From NCBI GenBank assembly GCA_037957365.1, contig JARHVA010000398.1, forward strand, positions 3,212,001 to 3,276,000: a stretch of 64,000 bases of DNA, written 5' to 3'. How positions within the stretch are numbered: the first letter of the stretch is position 1; every line of letters starts with the position of its first letter. The notes beneath the pieces are model-generated. The model had not been told where the DNA came from. It saw nothing but the letters and a program-made list of their open reading frames with translations, and did not search any database. A program made the position numbers and the translations under genes. Origin of the DNA: Torreya grandis (lineage: Eukaryota > Streptophyta > Pinopsida > Cupressales > Taxaceae). Below, in pieces: positions 45,961 to 56,414 of the stretch.

Positions 45961-47960
45961 GTATGTAAGAGTATGCTATGGAAGGATTGTCTCAACATGG
46001 AGCATGGTAAACAAGTTGCACAAAGGAGACAAAGAACACAGTCAAGTCATAATCAAGGGGCGAAGAGAAGCACTGACTATGGGATGAGGTGATGTATGGT
46101 GGTAAGATGTCCATAAAAGGATGAAGACTAGTCAGTGAAGACCAAATCAAGTCCTAACATAACCAAAAATATGAAGCCATACCTACAATAACTATAGTGA
46201 AATAGGGAAAGGGACTCAGTAGGGATCAACTATGAATTAGTTGAGAAACTACTAACTGAAAGAAGAGAGCTCAACTTCTATCCCAAGGTGTAGTCAACAA
46301 GGAGTACATGAGCCCAATAGGATAGAGGACCTAGGGGTTAGAGAGATTGAAATAATCCTAAAATATAACCAAATAGGCCTTAAAGAGAGAAATAAATCTT
46401 GCCATTATGTTCAGAATGGGCCAAAACCCCTAAAATGAAGGTTTGGTACTTCTTGGAGTAGTAACAAGGTGAAATAGAGGCCATGAGGGGGATAAATTAA
46501 GGCTTCAAGCTTAGGACACAACTTGCTTAGGAAAACTTATGGTATACACGAATATCAATCCATGAGGGTCATGGCCTAACCCACTACTAGGTAATATCTT
46601 AGCCTAGAAACCTATGGCCTAGGCTAAAAAGGGATAAAAATAGGCCTAAAGATCTTGATAGGGCCTTGAACTTGCCAAAAAAGGCTAGGAAGGGAAGGAG
46701 ATAAGACAATAGCTATTGAGTTTTGTCAAAATATGTTTTTCTCATTCCATTAAAGGTACAACTGATCTAGAGTCACATTGCTCTATCATGTAAATGTAAG
46801 GAGTCAATGTGCTAGAGGCAAGAAAAACATCTTAGCCGGTAGAGCCACCACTATGCGAAGGTCAACCATGAGATAGTGTCTCAATTCCAACTGTAATGAG
46901 AGGTGAGGAGGGGTGGTAAGATGCCTATGATAGATGAAGACTAGTCAGGGAAGGTTAGAACAAGTCATAAGTAACCACAACCACTAACCCATTCCACCTA
47001 CAAGCACTATAGAGAAGGAAAGAGGGATTCAGTAGAAGGATATCTATCAGTAAGTCATAGCCCAACTAACTAAAAGAATCAAAAGACTCTACTTCTATCC
47101 TAAGTTGCATCTAAGGAAGAATGCACAAGCTAAATAGCTAAGGAGACCCATAAGGGTTTGATGATATATTTCATGAGAGTGGAAATCTATCGAACATGGG
47201 CCAAATGAGGGTGTTCTAATAACCTCTGAGGCTCATCAAAGCACCATAAGCTCAAGCCTAGGCCTACCCCTAAGGGTAGGCTACCACTTCACCCTAACTA
47301 GAGGCTTGTTCCCAAGGCAAGCCACTACTTAGCCTACAAAGAGGCCAAATAATAGGAATAATATGAGAAGAAGGAGATGGATCATCCATATCCTTAGGTT
47401 CACTAGTCATGACCAAAAACATAGGAGTGATGAAGGTGGGGTAATTTTTGGTAAATGAGACCTCTGAATCCAAACAAGTCAGAAGATGGTGATGTGTGTG
47501 ATGCACGAGCATGAGATTCTTGTAATCTCTCCTCTTATTGATTGGGTTGCATTTTATACCATAGATGGAATAACAATCAAGATCAGAGTAAATTAATCTA
47601 GTGGTCTCTATGGGAGATGTGTTGAGAAAGCCTATACTTTGATGGGATAAACATGATGTGAGGGGAATCTTAACATTTAGGGAAATGTCTTGAAAGAGGT
47701 CTCCAAAAAGAGAAGACCCAATTTGGTATCACAAAGTCAAAGAGGGAGTTGGTCGATGCATGCCAAACTCTAAAGGAGTGAATGTTGCTCGATATTTAGC
47801 TGAATCACAATGTTCATCCTTGAAAAAATGTGACTCAGAAGTGGGGGCATGTGGGAGTATATAGATTCTTATGAGGAGACAACCAAATCCTTGATTAAGG
47901 GCTTTGTATTTACAGAGAGTAATGCTTAGGGATCTGGGTCAACCTTCATGGTATGAACCT
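45961..47960 (-). other. Element E middle region, RT not recognised
   Basis: The two kilobases between protease and RNase H should encode RT, but no YxDD or other RT block was found. It holds an internal direct repeat: about 46085-46325 resembles about 46910-47130 (GGTGGTAAGATG, GATGAAGACTAGTCAG, CTCAACTTCTATCCYAAG), so a segment of about 825 bp was duplicated or sequence was inserted between copies. Stops are frequent. Confidence 0.4.
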
Positions 47961-48520
47961 CACCTTCATGCATGAACTAAACCATGTGAAACATGGCTGA
48001 TGTGAAAACTTATATGGTATTAGTCCATGGATAGCCAAGAATCATATTATATGAAAGATCTAAGTCTAACATAAAAAATTCAATCCTGACTATCTTGGGG
48101 CCAAACTTGACCTAGAGCTTCACATTCCCCATCCATGAAACTATGTCATTATTGAAACCAACATAATTATGGTGAGAATCAGAGAGATTCTTTTGACTAA
48201 TCCCAAGCTTGTTAAACACAAACAGGGGCATGATATTCAATGTAGCTCTTTCATCAATGATGCATCTCTTAATTTAGTAGTCATCAATGGAGGTCTCAAC
48301 ATAGAGAGGGAATCGATCCCTATTTACAAGAATCAAAGCATTTGGTAAAGAGGTGGGGTCAAAAGATAAGATAGGAGGATGAAGGTACTCATATGTATTA
48401 GAGTTGAACAAATCTTTGATGTCATCATGTAGTGGACCCTCATGAGAGAGACCAAGCTCATCAAAGATGAAGCCCATTTATTTAGGGTAAAAGTGAAGAA
48501 GGTCCCAAATGGAGATCTCA
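47961..48520 (-). pseudogene. Element E aspartic protease remnant
   Basis: Minus-strand reading: FPLYVETSIDDY, stop, CIIDERATLNIMPLFVFNKLGIS, then VGFNNDIVSWMGNVKL, VKFGPKIVRIEFFMLDLDLSYNMILGYPW. This follows the plant Tat/Athila-type retropepsin layout (D-x-GA-x-LNIMP, then G-F, then YH-LLGRPW). The catalytic triad is altered to DER. 48520-48260 upstream belongs to the same polyprotein (IKDLFNSNTYEYLHPP). Confidence 0.65.
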
Positions 48521-48689
48521 ACTAAGAGGCCCTTCAACTCCTCTATGATGGAGTAAGGATGTTGTATATCTTGGGGAGGCAAGTTATGATGAAAGTAAAT
48601 ATTAATTTGGGGTTCTTAGCCCCCATGGGATGGATATGAGGCCCAATACCACTAGTATCTCCAACAGGGTCAGTGACCCAACCTGAGCA

Positions 48690-49156
48690 CATGTTAAGAA
48701 AGCACTCATACCTAGTAGAGGCTATCTCAATAAAAATAATGACCTTGCTACTCTTGCACTTCAATTTCCCTCTTAGGTTAGCTTGGGAGAGGAGTTAGAA
48801 AAGGTACAAGATCAAGAAGGGGAATTAGAGGCCTTAGACTTTGATTTCTTTTTTTTCTCCTTGTCATGGTCAAGAAGAGGCTCCTTGAACACATTCAATT
48901 TGTGATTGGGTTTCATAAGATGAGAAATCTAAGATGAAGGCAAGGCTTGTGCACCATAATTTTAGGTAGCAAAATTGGCATCATTGTGCCCCTTCATCTG
49001 ATGGTAATTGTAAAACTTGGCAAGGTCATAAGGAAACAATATCTGTTGTTTTGTTATGCTTGATTTAGAAGCCTTATTTTTAGTTAGCTTCTTGCTCAAA
49101 GCATTCACCTCGTGGCTGTCCTTATTATCCTTATTCTTAGGAGGAAAATTATTAAC
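48690..49156 (-). pseudogene. Element E gag C-terminal part with degraded zinc knuckle
   Basis: Minus-strand reading from the copia F junction: VNNFPPKNKDNKDSHEVNAL, a Lys-rich segment, LAKFYNYHQMKGHNDANF (49015-48960), then a Lys/Ser-rich stretch EKKKKSKSKAS. The KF-C-x-YH-x3-GH-x4-C knuckle of Tat-type gag is clear, with both cysteines replaced (Tyr and Phe). It continues the gag that resumes on the far side of element F at 59374. Confidence 0.6.
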
Positions 49157-52134
49157 TATTGGATATTTTTCAATGATGTCATGAAGGTGTCCTGGTGAGT
49201 GGATGAAGAGCCTTTATAATCTATGTGACAATGATAAAGTGTGCAATGTGTTTGTCCTAGTGTGCTTAAAGAAGGCTTGGTTGATATTTAGAGATTACTT
49301 GGTTTGATATTTTTAAGGATGAGTTTGAAGTATTGATCATGTGAAATAGGTCCCATAAGAAGTGTTCTATACTTTGAGAACATGTGTGTATGAGTGGATT
49401 TCATCTAGTTGATCATAGTTTTCATCTAGACACTTTGGGTTCAGTGATAGAATTTCTAAGTAGGTAGTTTGATGATGTCACCATTACCACATGGGAATGA
49501 GTCAAGGGGAGTTAGTCATATGGTTATGATCACATTAGTCCTTAGTTTTTATGTTCCAGATATTAGGTCATGCATTAAATCACGATTAAAGGTATGAGGG
49601 TGCAAAGTTGGCTTCTCAGATAGAATTCACTGAGTTCCCATACTTAGCCAAATTTGCAAAGGGTTCAAGAAGAGTCAAGTAATAATTTTTATGGTAGCAT
49701 ATCTTGTATGTGTGGATATTTAAGGAGAAGGTGATCATATGGGTTTTTTCTATTTTGATCCTAGTTTATTTGCACTAAATTTTAGATCATGTGCTAAAGT
49801 GCGGTAAAAGTTATGTATATACAAAGTTAGGCTCCCAAGAAGTTTGATTGTGTTTTTCCATACTTAGCCAAATTTACGTGTGACAATGAAAAATACATAG
49901 GCATTTTGATGATGTTATATATTGCACATGTGAAGGGGTTAAGAGAAATTGATCATATGGGTTTGTTCAGTTTTGATCCTAGTTAATTTTCACTAAAATA
50001 TATATCATGCAATAAAGCACATCAAAGGATATGCTTATTCAATGTTAGCTTCCCAAGTAGGTTTTTAACATAGTTGTCTCTATGATATAAGATTTTGAGA
50101 AGGCATTTTAATATTGATATATCTCACACATGCGAAGTCTTTAGGAGAAATGTATCACATGGTTAGATTATCCTATGTGAGGAGATCATCTGGTCCAAAT
50201 TTGAGATCATGTGTCTAAGCATAAAATAAGTTATTAAGGTTCAAAAATGGCTACTCAGGTAGATAAGCAAGATTCCCTTAGTCATTTTTGCACAAGTTAA
50301 AGTTCGAGCAAAATTGATAGTGCACGTTACTCCAAGAAGTTAGGAAGGAGTGATATGAGGAAAGAGGCATGATGTTTAATGATTGAGAAAAGGTATAAGA
50401 CAAGGATCCAAGAATGAGTAGGTGTTTATACAGATTGATTGAATGGTAAGTGTTGATAGTTAAAGACTTGACTGGTCCACAAAGATCAATGGAATGTGTT
50501 CAGTCAACATTTCAAGATTACACAAAATGAGGTCAAAGTGATTGAGGTTTAATGTTTGGCATTAGAGGTATATGTGTTAAATAAAAAACAAGATCAATGG
50601 TGCATAATTGATTTAAGCTGAGAGGACACAAGATGTGAGCATTTTGTTTGAAGGTTAATTGTGACTGTTGTCATTCAAATATTTGAATTTAACATAGGGA
50701 AAAACTAGAGCTATGGTTTTTTTCCATATTTTTTGACAGAATTAAAATTTGTTAGTGATGTAAAAATAAAAGATGAAGAGGACTCCATGGAATATCTAAT
50801 GAACCTAATTTGAAGATCTAAAAGTGTGTACAATCAAATATATTAATGCTCAAAGTTGACTGTGTGTTCGTGCTTGTTCTGCAAGTGACCCAAGAAGGAT
50901 GTTTGAGCTTGTGTTGATGTTGTTTTGATGTCTCATTATGAATTAGATATTGGCGTATGATGTAGACTCCATGAGGATGATCTATGTGGATTTTAGAGGT
51001 GTGATCAATCTATATTGAGTATGAACAATGCTTAAGAAGTTGATTGTGTATTTGATCATGATGTTCCTATGTACTAGGTCAATGTTTGAGTTGTTTGAGC
51101 ATATGTAGAGGTGAGATAAGATGATTGTGATAATTTGAGGATGTCAAATGGGACATAAGGAGTGGAACCATGTATTTTAAAGTGGTCATGTGTTCTTATT
51201 TTACTTGATGGTGTGCTAAATGGGTGAATAGGTCTCCATGAGACCTATAAGAGCTATAAGGGCCTTATTAAAAGGTGTAGCTACTTAAGGGTTACCCACA
51301 GATGCTATGGCTGACCTATGAATATTTTTTTTGAGCTGTGTATTTATGTGAGAGATGAATTAAGGGCTAAGGTATGCCTAATGGCTGACCAATATTTTGA
51401 TTATCAAGTATGCTCTATAAATAGTGGAACCAAAGATGATGGTTTCTAAAATTTTGTGTGAGAGAATTGGGAGAGTTTTGAGAGAGGATCATGTGTGTGT
51501 TTTATGGAAGGAAGGAGGGGTATAGTTCTCTAAGGATGAGTTAAAGATCAGAATATATTGAGGACTATTTGTATGACCCATAGGTCATAATTTTGTTGGT
51601 AAAATAGTGCCTTTAAAGATTAAGGGTGAGCAAAGGTGAAGAGTGATAAGCAGAGGTCCATCATAAGGTGGTTTAGACATCATTTTAGAGGTGGATGTGT
51701 TCATAGGTGTTGTTGTGGTAGCTCAACATCTAAGGTGGTTATAAACTCTTTCCAAGGTGAAACTTACTAAAAGGTTTAGTTGTTGTTGCATCTGAGCTAG
51801 ACAATTTTGGCAGCACCTTATGGGATTGAAGTCTCACTAAATAGGGATTATAGTTCATTGATAATTTATAGATGGTCCAAATTGGATATTTTTATTATAG
51901 GACAATAATCCAATTTTAGGTTCTAGTGGGTTTTCTCCCTCAAGAAGGTTTCCCACATATGTCACGTGTTATGTGATTAATCTTGCATTATCTTTCTTGC
52001 TCATTGATATGAATGTTGTGTATGCTTCATGAATGCTTGTGGTATCTAATTAAATGTTTGAAAAGGTTAGAGTTGAATTTGGATTATTTGGGCTCACTGA
52101 TTTACCCCCCTTCTCAGTGATTGTACCTCTAATA
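49157..52134 (+). repeat. 5' LTR of copia element F
   Basis: About 2.98 kb, matching 56415-59368 along its full length with scattered substitutions and small indels. The start TATTGG corresponds to the usual TGTTGG, and the end CTCTAATA to CTCTAACA. A strong TATA box TATAAATAG is at 51416-51424. The length is unusual for copia LTRs, which are mostly well under 2 kb. Confidence 0.9.
51416..51424 (+). promoter_or_regulatory. TATA box TATAAATAG in the F 5' LTR
   Basis: Context TGCTCTATAAATAGTG, conserved exactly through the TATA motif at 58676-58684 in the 3' LTR. It probably sets the U3/R boundary about 30 bp downstream, leaving roughly 680 bp of R-U5. Confidence 0.55.
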
Positions 52135-52136
52135 AT

Positions 52137-52149
52137 TGGTATTAGAGCC
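52137..52149 (+). promoter_or_regulatory. Primer binding site of element F
   Basis: TGGTATTAGAGCC two bases after the LTR end; one C-to-T change from the iMet-type TGGTATCAGAGCC. Confidence 0.85.
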
Positions 52150-52198
52150 AGTCCTTCATGCAAAGTTTAACCACTTGAAGGTGATCAAAGTTACAATG

Positions 52199-52640
52199 GT
52201 TGACAATGAGGTTATGGCATGTATTCGAGATAACCTAGTTTATTCTTTATCAGAAGTTAATAGTGTGAAGACACAAGTGTAAAATCTAGAGGTAACCATC
52301 AAGAATTTATGGGTCATAATGAATAAAGATCTCAATCAAAGGATGGAGCAATGTGAAAATAAATTCATGACTTACTCAGATGTGCTCTTATCCAAGGATA
52401 AAAAGGAATTCAAATCCACCAAAAAGATCAAGAATAAAAATACATTAAGTGGTAATGGTCAAGATAAATTAGGATCAAACATGAACAATGTCTTCAATAG
52501 GTATTATTTCTCCTGCAATCAATTTGGTCATAGATATAAGTATTGTGCTCTCTCTCTAGAGATAAAAAGGGATATCATATGTTAAAATTGTAACCAACAA
52601 GGTCACATAGCCAATAATTTCTTCAAATCCTTTTAGAAAA
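52199..52640 (+). pseudogene. Element F gag remnant with two zinc knuckles
   Basis: An ATG at 52199 opens MVDNEVMACIRDNLVYSLSE and, after a stop, a Lys-rich segment (52319-52585). Two knuckles follow: the first near 52502-52550 (YFSCNQFGHRYKYC, first Cys now Tyr) and the second near 52579-52620 (C-stop-NCNQQGHIANNF, last Cys now Phe). The gag is short, as in copia elements whose capsid part has partly been lost. Confidence 0.65.
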
Positions 52641-52779
52641 AATATATACAAGTCAATGACACTATCAAATAGTTCAAGGAAATAAGTCTAAAGAAGAAAA
52701 TAAGCAAAATCTAAGAAGATCACCAAAGGAAGATTCATTGTTTATTCAAGCAACTTTGTATACTCAAGAGGATATAAGA

Positions 52780-54045
52780 ACAAGAGATGGTTCATAGATA
52801 GTGGATGCTAAAATCATATGAAATGAGATAAGAGGAAGTTTATCTCTCTCAAAAGGACTAATCTAGGTGCAGTTAGATTTGGTGACAACAAATCTACTAA
52901 TATAGTTGGCAAAGGTACTGTGAGTTGGACAATGGTCATACTAGAATTTAGAATCTCTTATATGTAGAAGGTTTGAAACATAATATTTTAAGTGCGAGAC
53001 AAATATGTAAACAAGGAAATGTTGTAACTTTTCATGATGATGTATATGAAATAATAAAGGCAAAATCTATCAAAATAATTAAAAATGTTCACAAAATAGA
53101 TAAAAATATGTATCTATTTCATGAATCCAAGAAGGAAGAGTGCTTCATAAGTGAATTAGAAGAAAGCTAGATTTAGCATAGAAGGCTTGGACATATAAAT
53201 TTTGATGATATGATAAAAATTAGTTTGAAGGGGTTGGTAAGGCATATGCCTAAGATTTCTAAGATTCCTCATTCTCTTTGCAAAGCATGTCTTCATGGGA
53301 AGCAAACCAAGAGAAGATATAAAACCAAGGAGTTATCCACTATAGATCCATTAGAGTTGATCCACATTGATCTATGTGGACCTATGAAAACTCAAAGTCT
53401 TCATGGTAATAGTTACTTCATGATTCTCATTGATGATTTTAACAGGATGACTTGGATATTCTTTCTTAAAGAGAAATTAGAAGATTTTACAAAATTTGTG
53501 GCATTAAAAGATCTTATGGAAAATGATAAGGTTCAAAGATCAAGTGTGTGAGATTAAATAGAGGAGGTGAGTTTTGGTCTCATATGTTTGATGATTTTTG
53601 TGATAAACATGGGATAATAAGAACACCACAATAGAATGGTGTGGTTGAAAGGAAGTATAGGACTATTGTTGAAATGGGTAGAACCATGATTCAAGATGAA
53701 AAAATATCATATGGCTATTAGGAAGAGACAACCAAGACTTCTATGTACATCTTGAATAGGTGTCAAATCAGAGTAAATGGTAATAAGACTCCTTATGAGT
53801 TATGGAATAATAGAGTGGATAATTTCAAACATTTTAGAGTATTTAGGAGAAGGTGCTTCATCAAAGGAGATGAAGATAATCTTGGAAAATTTGATTCAAG
53901 ATCTGATGAGGGTATCTTCTTAGGTTATTCTTCTATCAGTATTGCCTATAGATGCTTCAACAAGAGACTTCACAAGATTATTGAAAGTTTAAATGTAAGG
54001 GTAGATGAGATAGGTAGAGTTAAGAAGCCAAAATTTTAGGTAAGT
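52780..54045 (+). pseudogene. Element F protease and integrase remnant
   Basis: Protease: WFIDSG (52788-52805) with the catalytic DSG intact, then GCxNHM and VGKGTV. GAG-pre-integrase and HHCC finger: HRRLGHINFDDM to LCKACLHGK (about 53175-53310). Integrase core: LELIHIDLCGPMKTQS (first Asp near 53370), FMILIDDFNRMTWIFFLKEK, then, after a +1-type frameshift near 53537, LNRGGEFWSHMFDDFC and NGVVERKYRT (third catalytic Glu). The tail NRCQIRVNGNKTPYELWNNR to GIFLGYSS runs to a stop at about 54040. Only a few stops occur. Confidence 0.85.
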
Positions 54046-54079
54046 GACTCAATTTAGAATTTTCCTAAAAAAATGATGA

Positions 54080-55790
54080 GTTATATATTCAAATAGATGA
54101 TGAAGATGAAGAGGAGGAAGAAAGATAAGATACTAAAGTTCCATTTAGAAGAATTCAAAAAAATCATCCAATCTCTTAAATTATTGGAAATGTTGGTGTA
54201 AGGTTGAAAACTAGAAGGAGAATGTTGATCAATCAAAATCAACAAGACTCAGCTCTGTTATCCATGATTAAACCCAAAACATTTATGGAAGCTAGCAAAG
54301 ATGAAAGTTGGAATGATGTAATGGATGAAGAAATTGATCAAATAGAAAGGAATGAAACATGGGACTTAGTTCCTAGACCAAAAGATAAAAATATGATAGG
54401 TACCAAATGGGTTCTCAAAAACAAGATGAATGAGAAAGGAAACGTCACAAGAAACAAGGCTAGATTAGTGTGTAAAGGATATGCTTAGGTTGAAGGAATA
54501 GATTTTTGATAAGACTTTTGATCCTGTGGCAAGGATGGAAGAAATTAGACTCTTTTTGGCATATGCATGTTTCAAAGGTTTTAAGATATATCAAATAGAT
54601 GTGAAATCTACATTCTTGAATGGAAAATTAGAAGAAGTCTACATTGAGTTACTTGAAGGATACTTCATGTTAAGTAATCAAGATTTTGTGTGTAAACTGA
54701 AGAAGGATTTGTATGGTCTTTAGAAAGTTCTTATAGATTGGTATGACATGCTAGATAAGGATCTATTGAGTCAAGGTTTTAAAAGGGGGGTAGCTTATAG
54801 TAATTTATACATTAAGATAGAAGTTAATCATCAATTGATAATTTTTGTATATGTTGATGACATAGTTTTTGGATCTGACAACGATAACATGAGTAGAGAA
54901 TTTGTAGATACTATGAAGATTGATTTTGAAATGTCTATGTTGGGATAACTATCTTACTTCTTAGAATTACAAATTAATCAACTTGATGTAGGGATTTTCA
55001 TTTCTTAAGCTAAATATATCAAGGACATGCTAATAAAATTTGACATGATGGATTATAAGCCAATGAGTACTCCAATAATCATATAATGCAAGTTAAGTAA
55101 ACTGGATCACTCACCAAAATTTGATCATACTTTGTATAGATCCATGATTAGAAGTATTTTATACTCTACTGCATCTAGGTCTGACATCATGCAAACAATA
55201 GGTTTTGTAAGAAGATTTCAAACTGGTCTTAAAGAATCTCACTTCAAAGTAGTCAAAAGGATCTTGAGATATCTCAAAGGCACCATAGACTATGGTTTAT
55301 GGTATCCTAGGAGTAAAGAATTCTCTTTGAAATCATATACTGATGCTGATTGGGTAGGATGTGTGGATGATAGGAGGAGTACTATTGGTGAAGTCTTCTT
55401 CATGGGATAATAGTTAGTGTTTTTGATAAGAAAGAAACAAGCCTCAGTGTCTCTATCAACTGTATAAGATGAGTATATAGTAGCTTCCTCTTGTTGTATA
55501 CAAGTCATGTAGATTAAACAAAATTTGGAGGATTACAAGGTTAGACAAAATGGTCTTTGTATTATTTATTGTGACAATACTACTATAATTAATATCTCAA
55601 GTAATCCTATTATGCAATTAAAAACTAAACACATTCCTATTAGATATAATTTATTGAGAGAACAAGTGATTAATCATTATGTCAAGTTGGAGCATGTGCC
55701 TATAAAAGAGTAGCTTGCAAATATTATGACCAAACCATTGTCAAAAGCTACTTTTAAGTATCTAAGACAAAGCTTGGGTGTAATTTCTTT
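54080..55790 (+). pseudogene. Element F reverse transcriptase and RNase H remnant
   Basis: An acidic linker (about 54098-54127) precedes RT: SWNDVMDEEIDQIERNETWD, GTKWVLKNKMNEKGNV, KARLVCKGYA, then a frameshift near 54500, TFDPVARMEEIRLFLAYAC, IYQIDVKSTFLNG, and the active site YVDD at 54850-54861 (intact). RNase H follows with RILRYLKGTIDYGLWY, SYTDADWVGCVDDRRST (about 55330-55385), DNTTIINISSNP and TKHIPIRYNLLREQV (about 55575-55670). The order and wording are standard Ty1/copia, similar to SIRE-type elements, although the lineage was not tested. Confidence 0.85.
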
Positions 55791-56398
55791 CTCTATGAAT
55801 CAATAAGTCTTTGGTTAAGGGTTAAAAACATGTTCATGAGCTTTATCTAGAGGTTTGTGAAGGAGATACAATACAAGGTTAGAATGAGTGTTTTTTTAGG
55901 TTGATTGAGAGCATGTTTCCCATTTGGTGAGTGGCATAAAGTTTTGATTGGTGGTTCTTATAGTAGCTTGATAGAGGAGGATAGTTATCATGTGTGGTGG
56001 TTCTTCATAGTGTGTGGAGATATGAATATGATCAAAAGGTGTAATTTCTCAAATTTATTAGGGGGAGTCTCTCTCAGATGTTTCTTGGTGAGTTACATCA
56101 GATTTTAGTTCTTTTGCATGTTCTTTCTTCATTGGTTACAGTGCTTGGTTAAAGAAATGTGTTAGCATAGAATAAGAGGAAGTTTTCAAGACAAGAAGAG
56201 GTTGGATCAAGGGAAGGGGGGTTTGTATCATCTTTATAAGTTATCCCTTTCCTATTTGATGGTCTTTTTAGGTCCTCAAGATCAGTTGGTGCCCACTTTA
56301 TCATTGTGTCAAAGGGGGAGAAAGTTCTTGTTGTGGAAGTGCTTGAAGAGAGAGAAGGTGAGCTGTATATTGTTGTATATGATAATTTTTGACATCAA
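55791..56398 (+). other. Element F region between RNase H and PPT, unassigned
   Basis: About 600 bp with two modest plus-strand frames (55905-56108, 56202-56453). Some SIRE-like copia elements carry an extra env-like ORF here, but I see no signal peptide, coiled coil or membrane span convincing enough to claim one. Confidence 0.4.
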
Positions 56399-56414
56399 TG
56401 AGAAAGGGAGATAT
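56399..56414 (+). promoter_or_regulatory. Polypurine tract of element F
   Basis: TGAGAAAGGGAGATAT directly before the 3' LTR start TATTGG, matching the AAAGGGGGAGATTGTTGG type common in plant copia elements. Confidence 0.75.
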
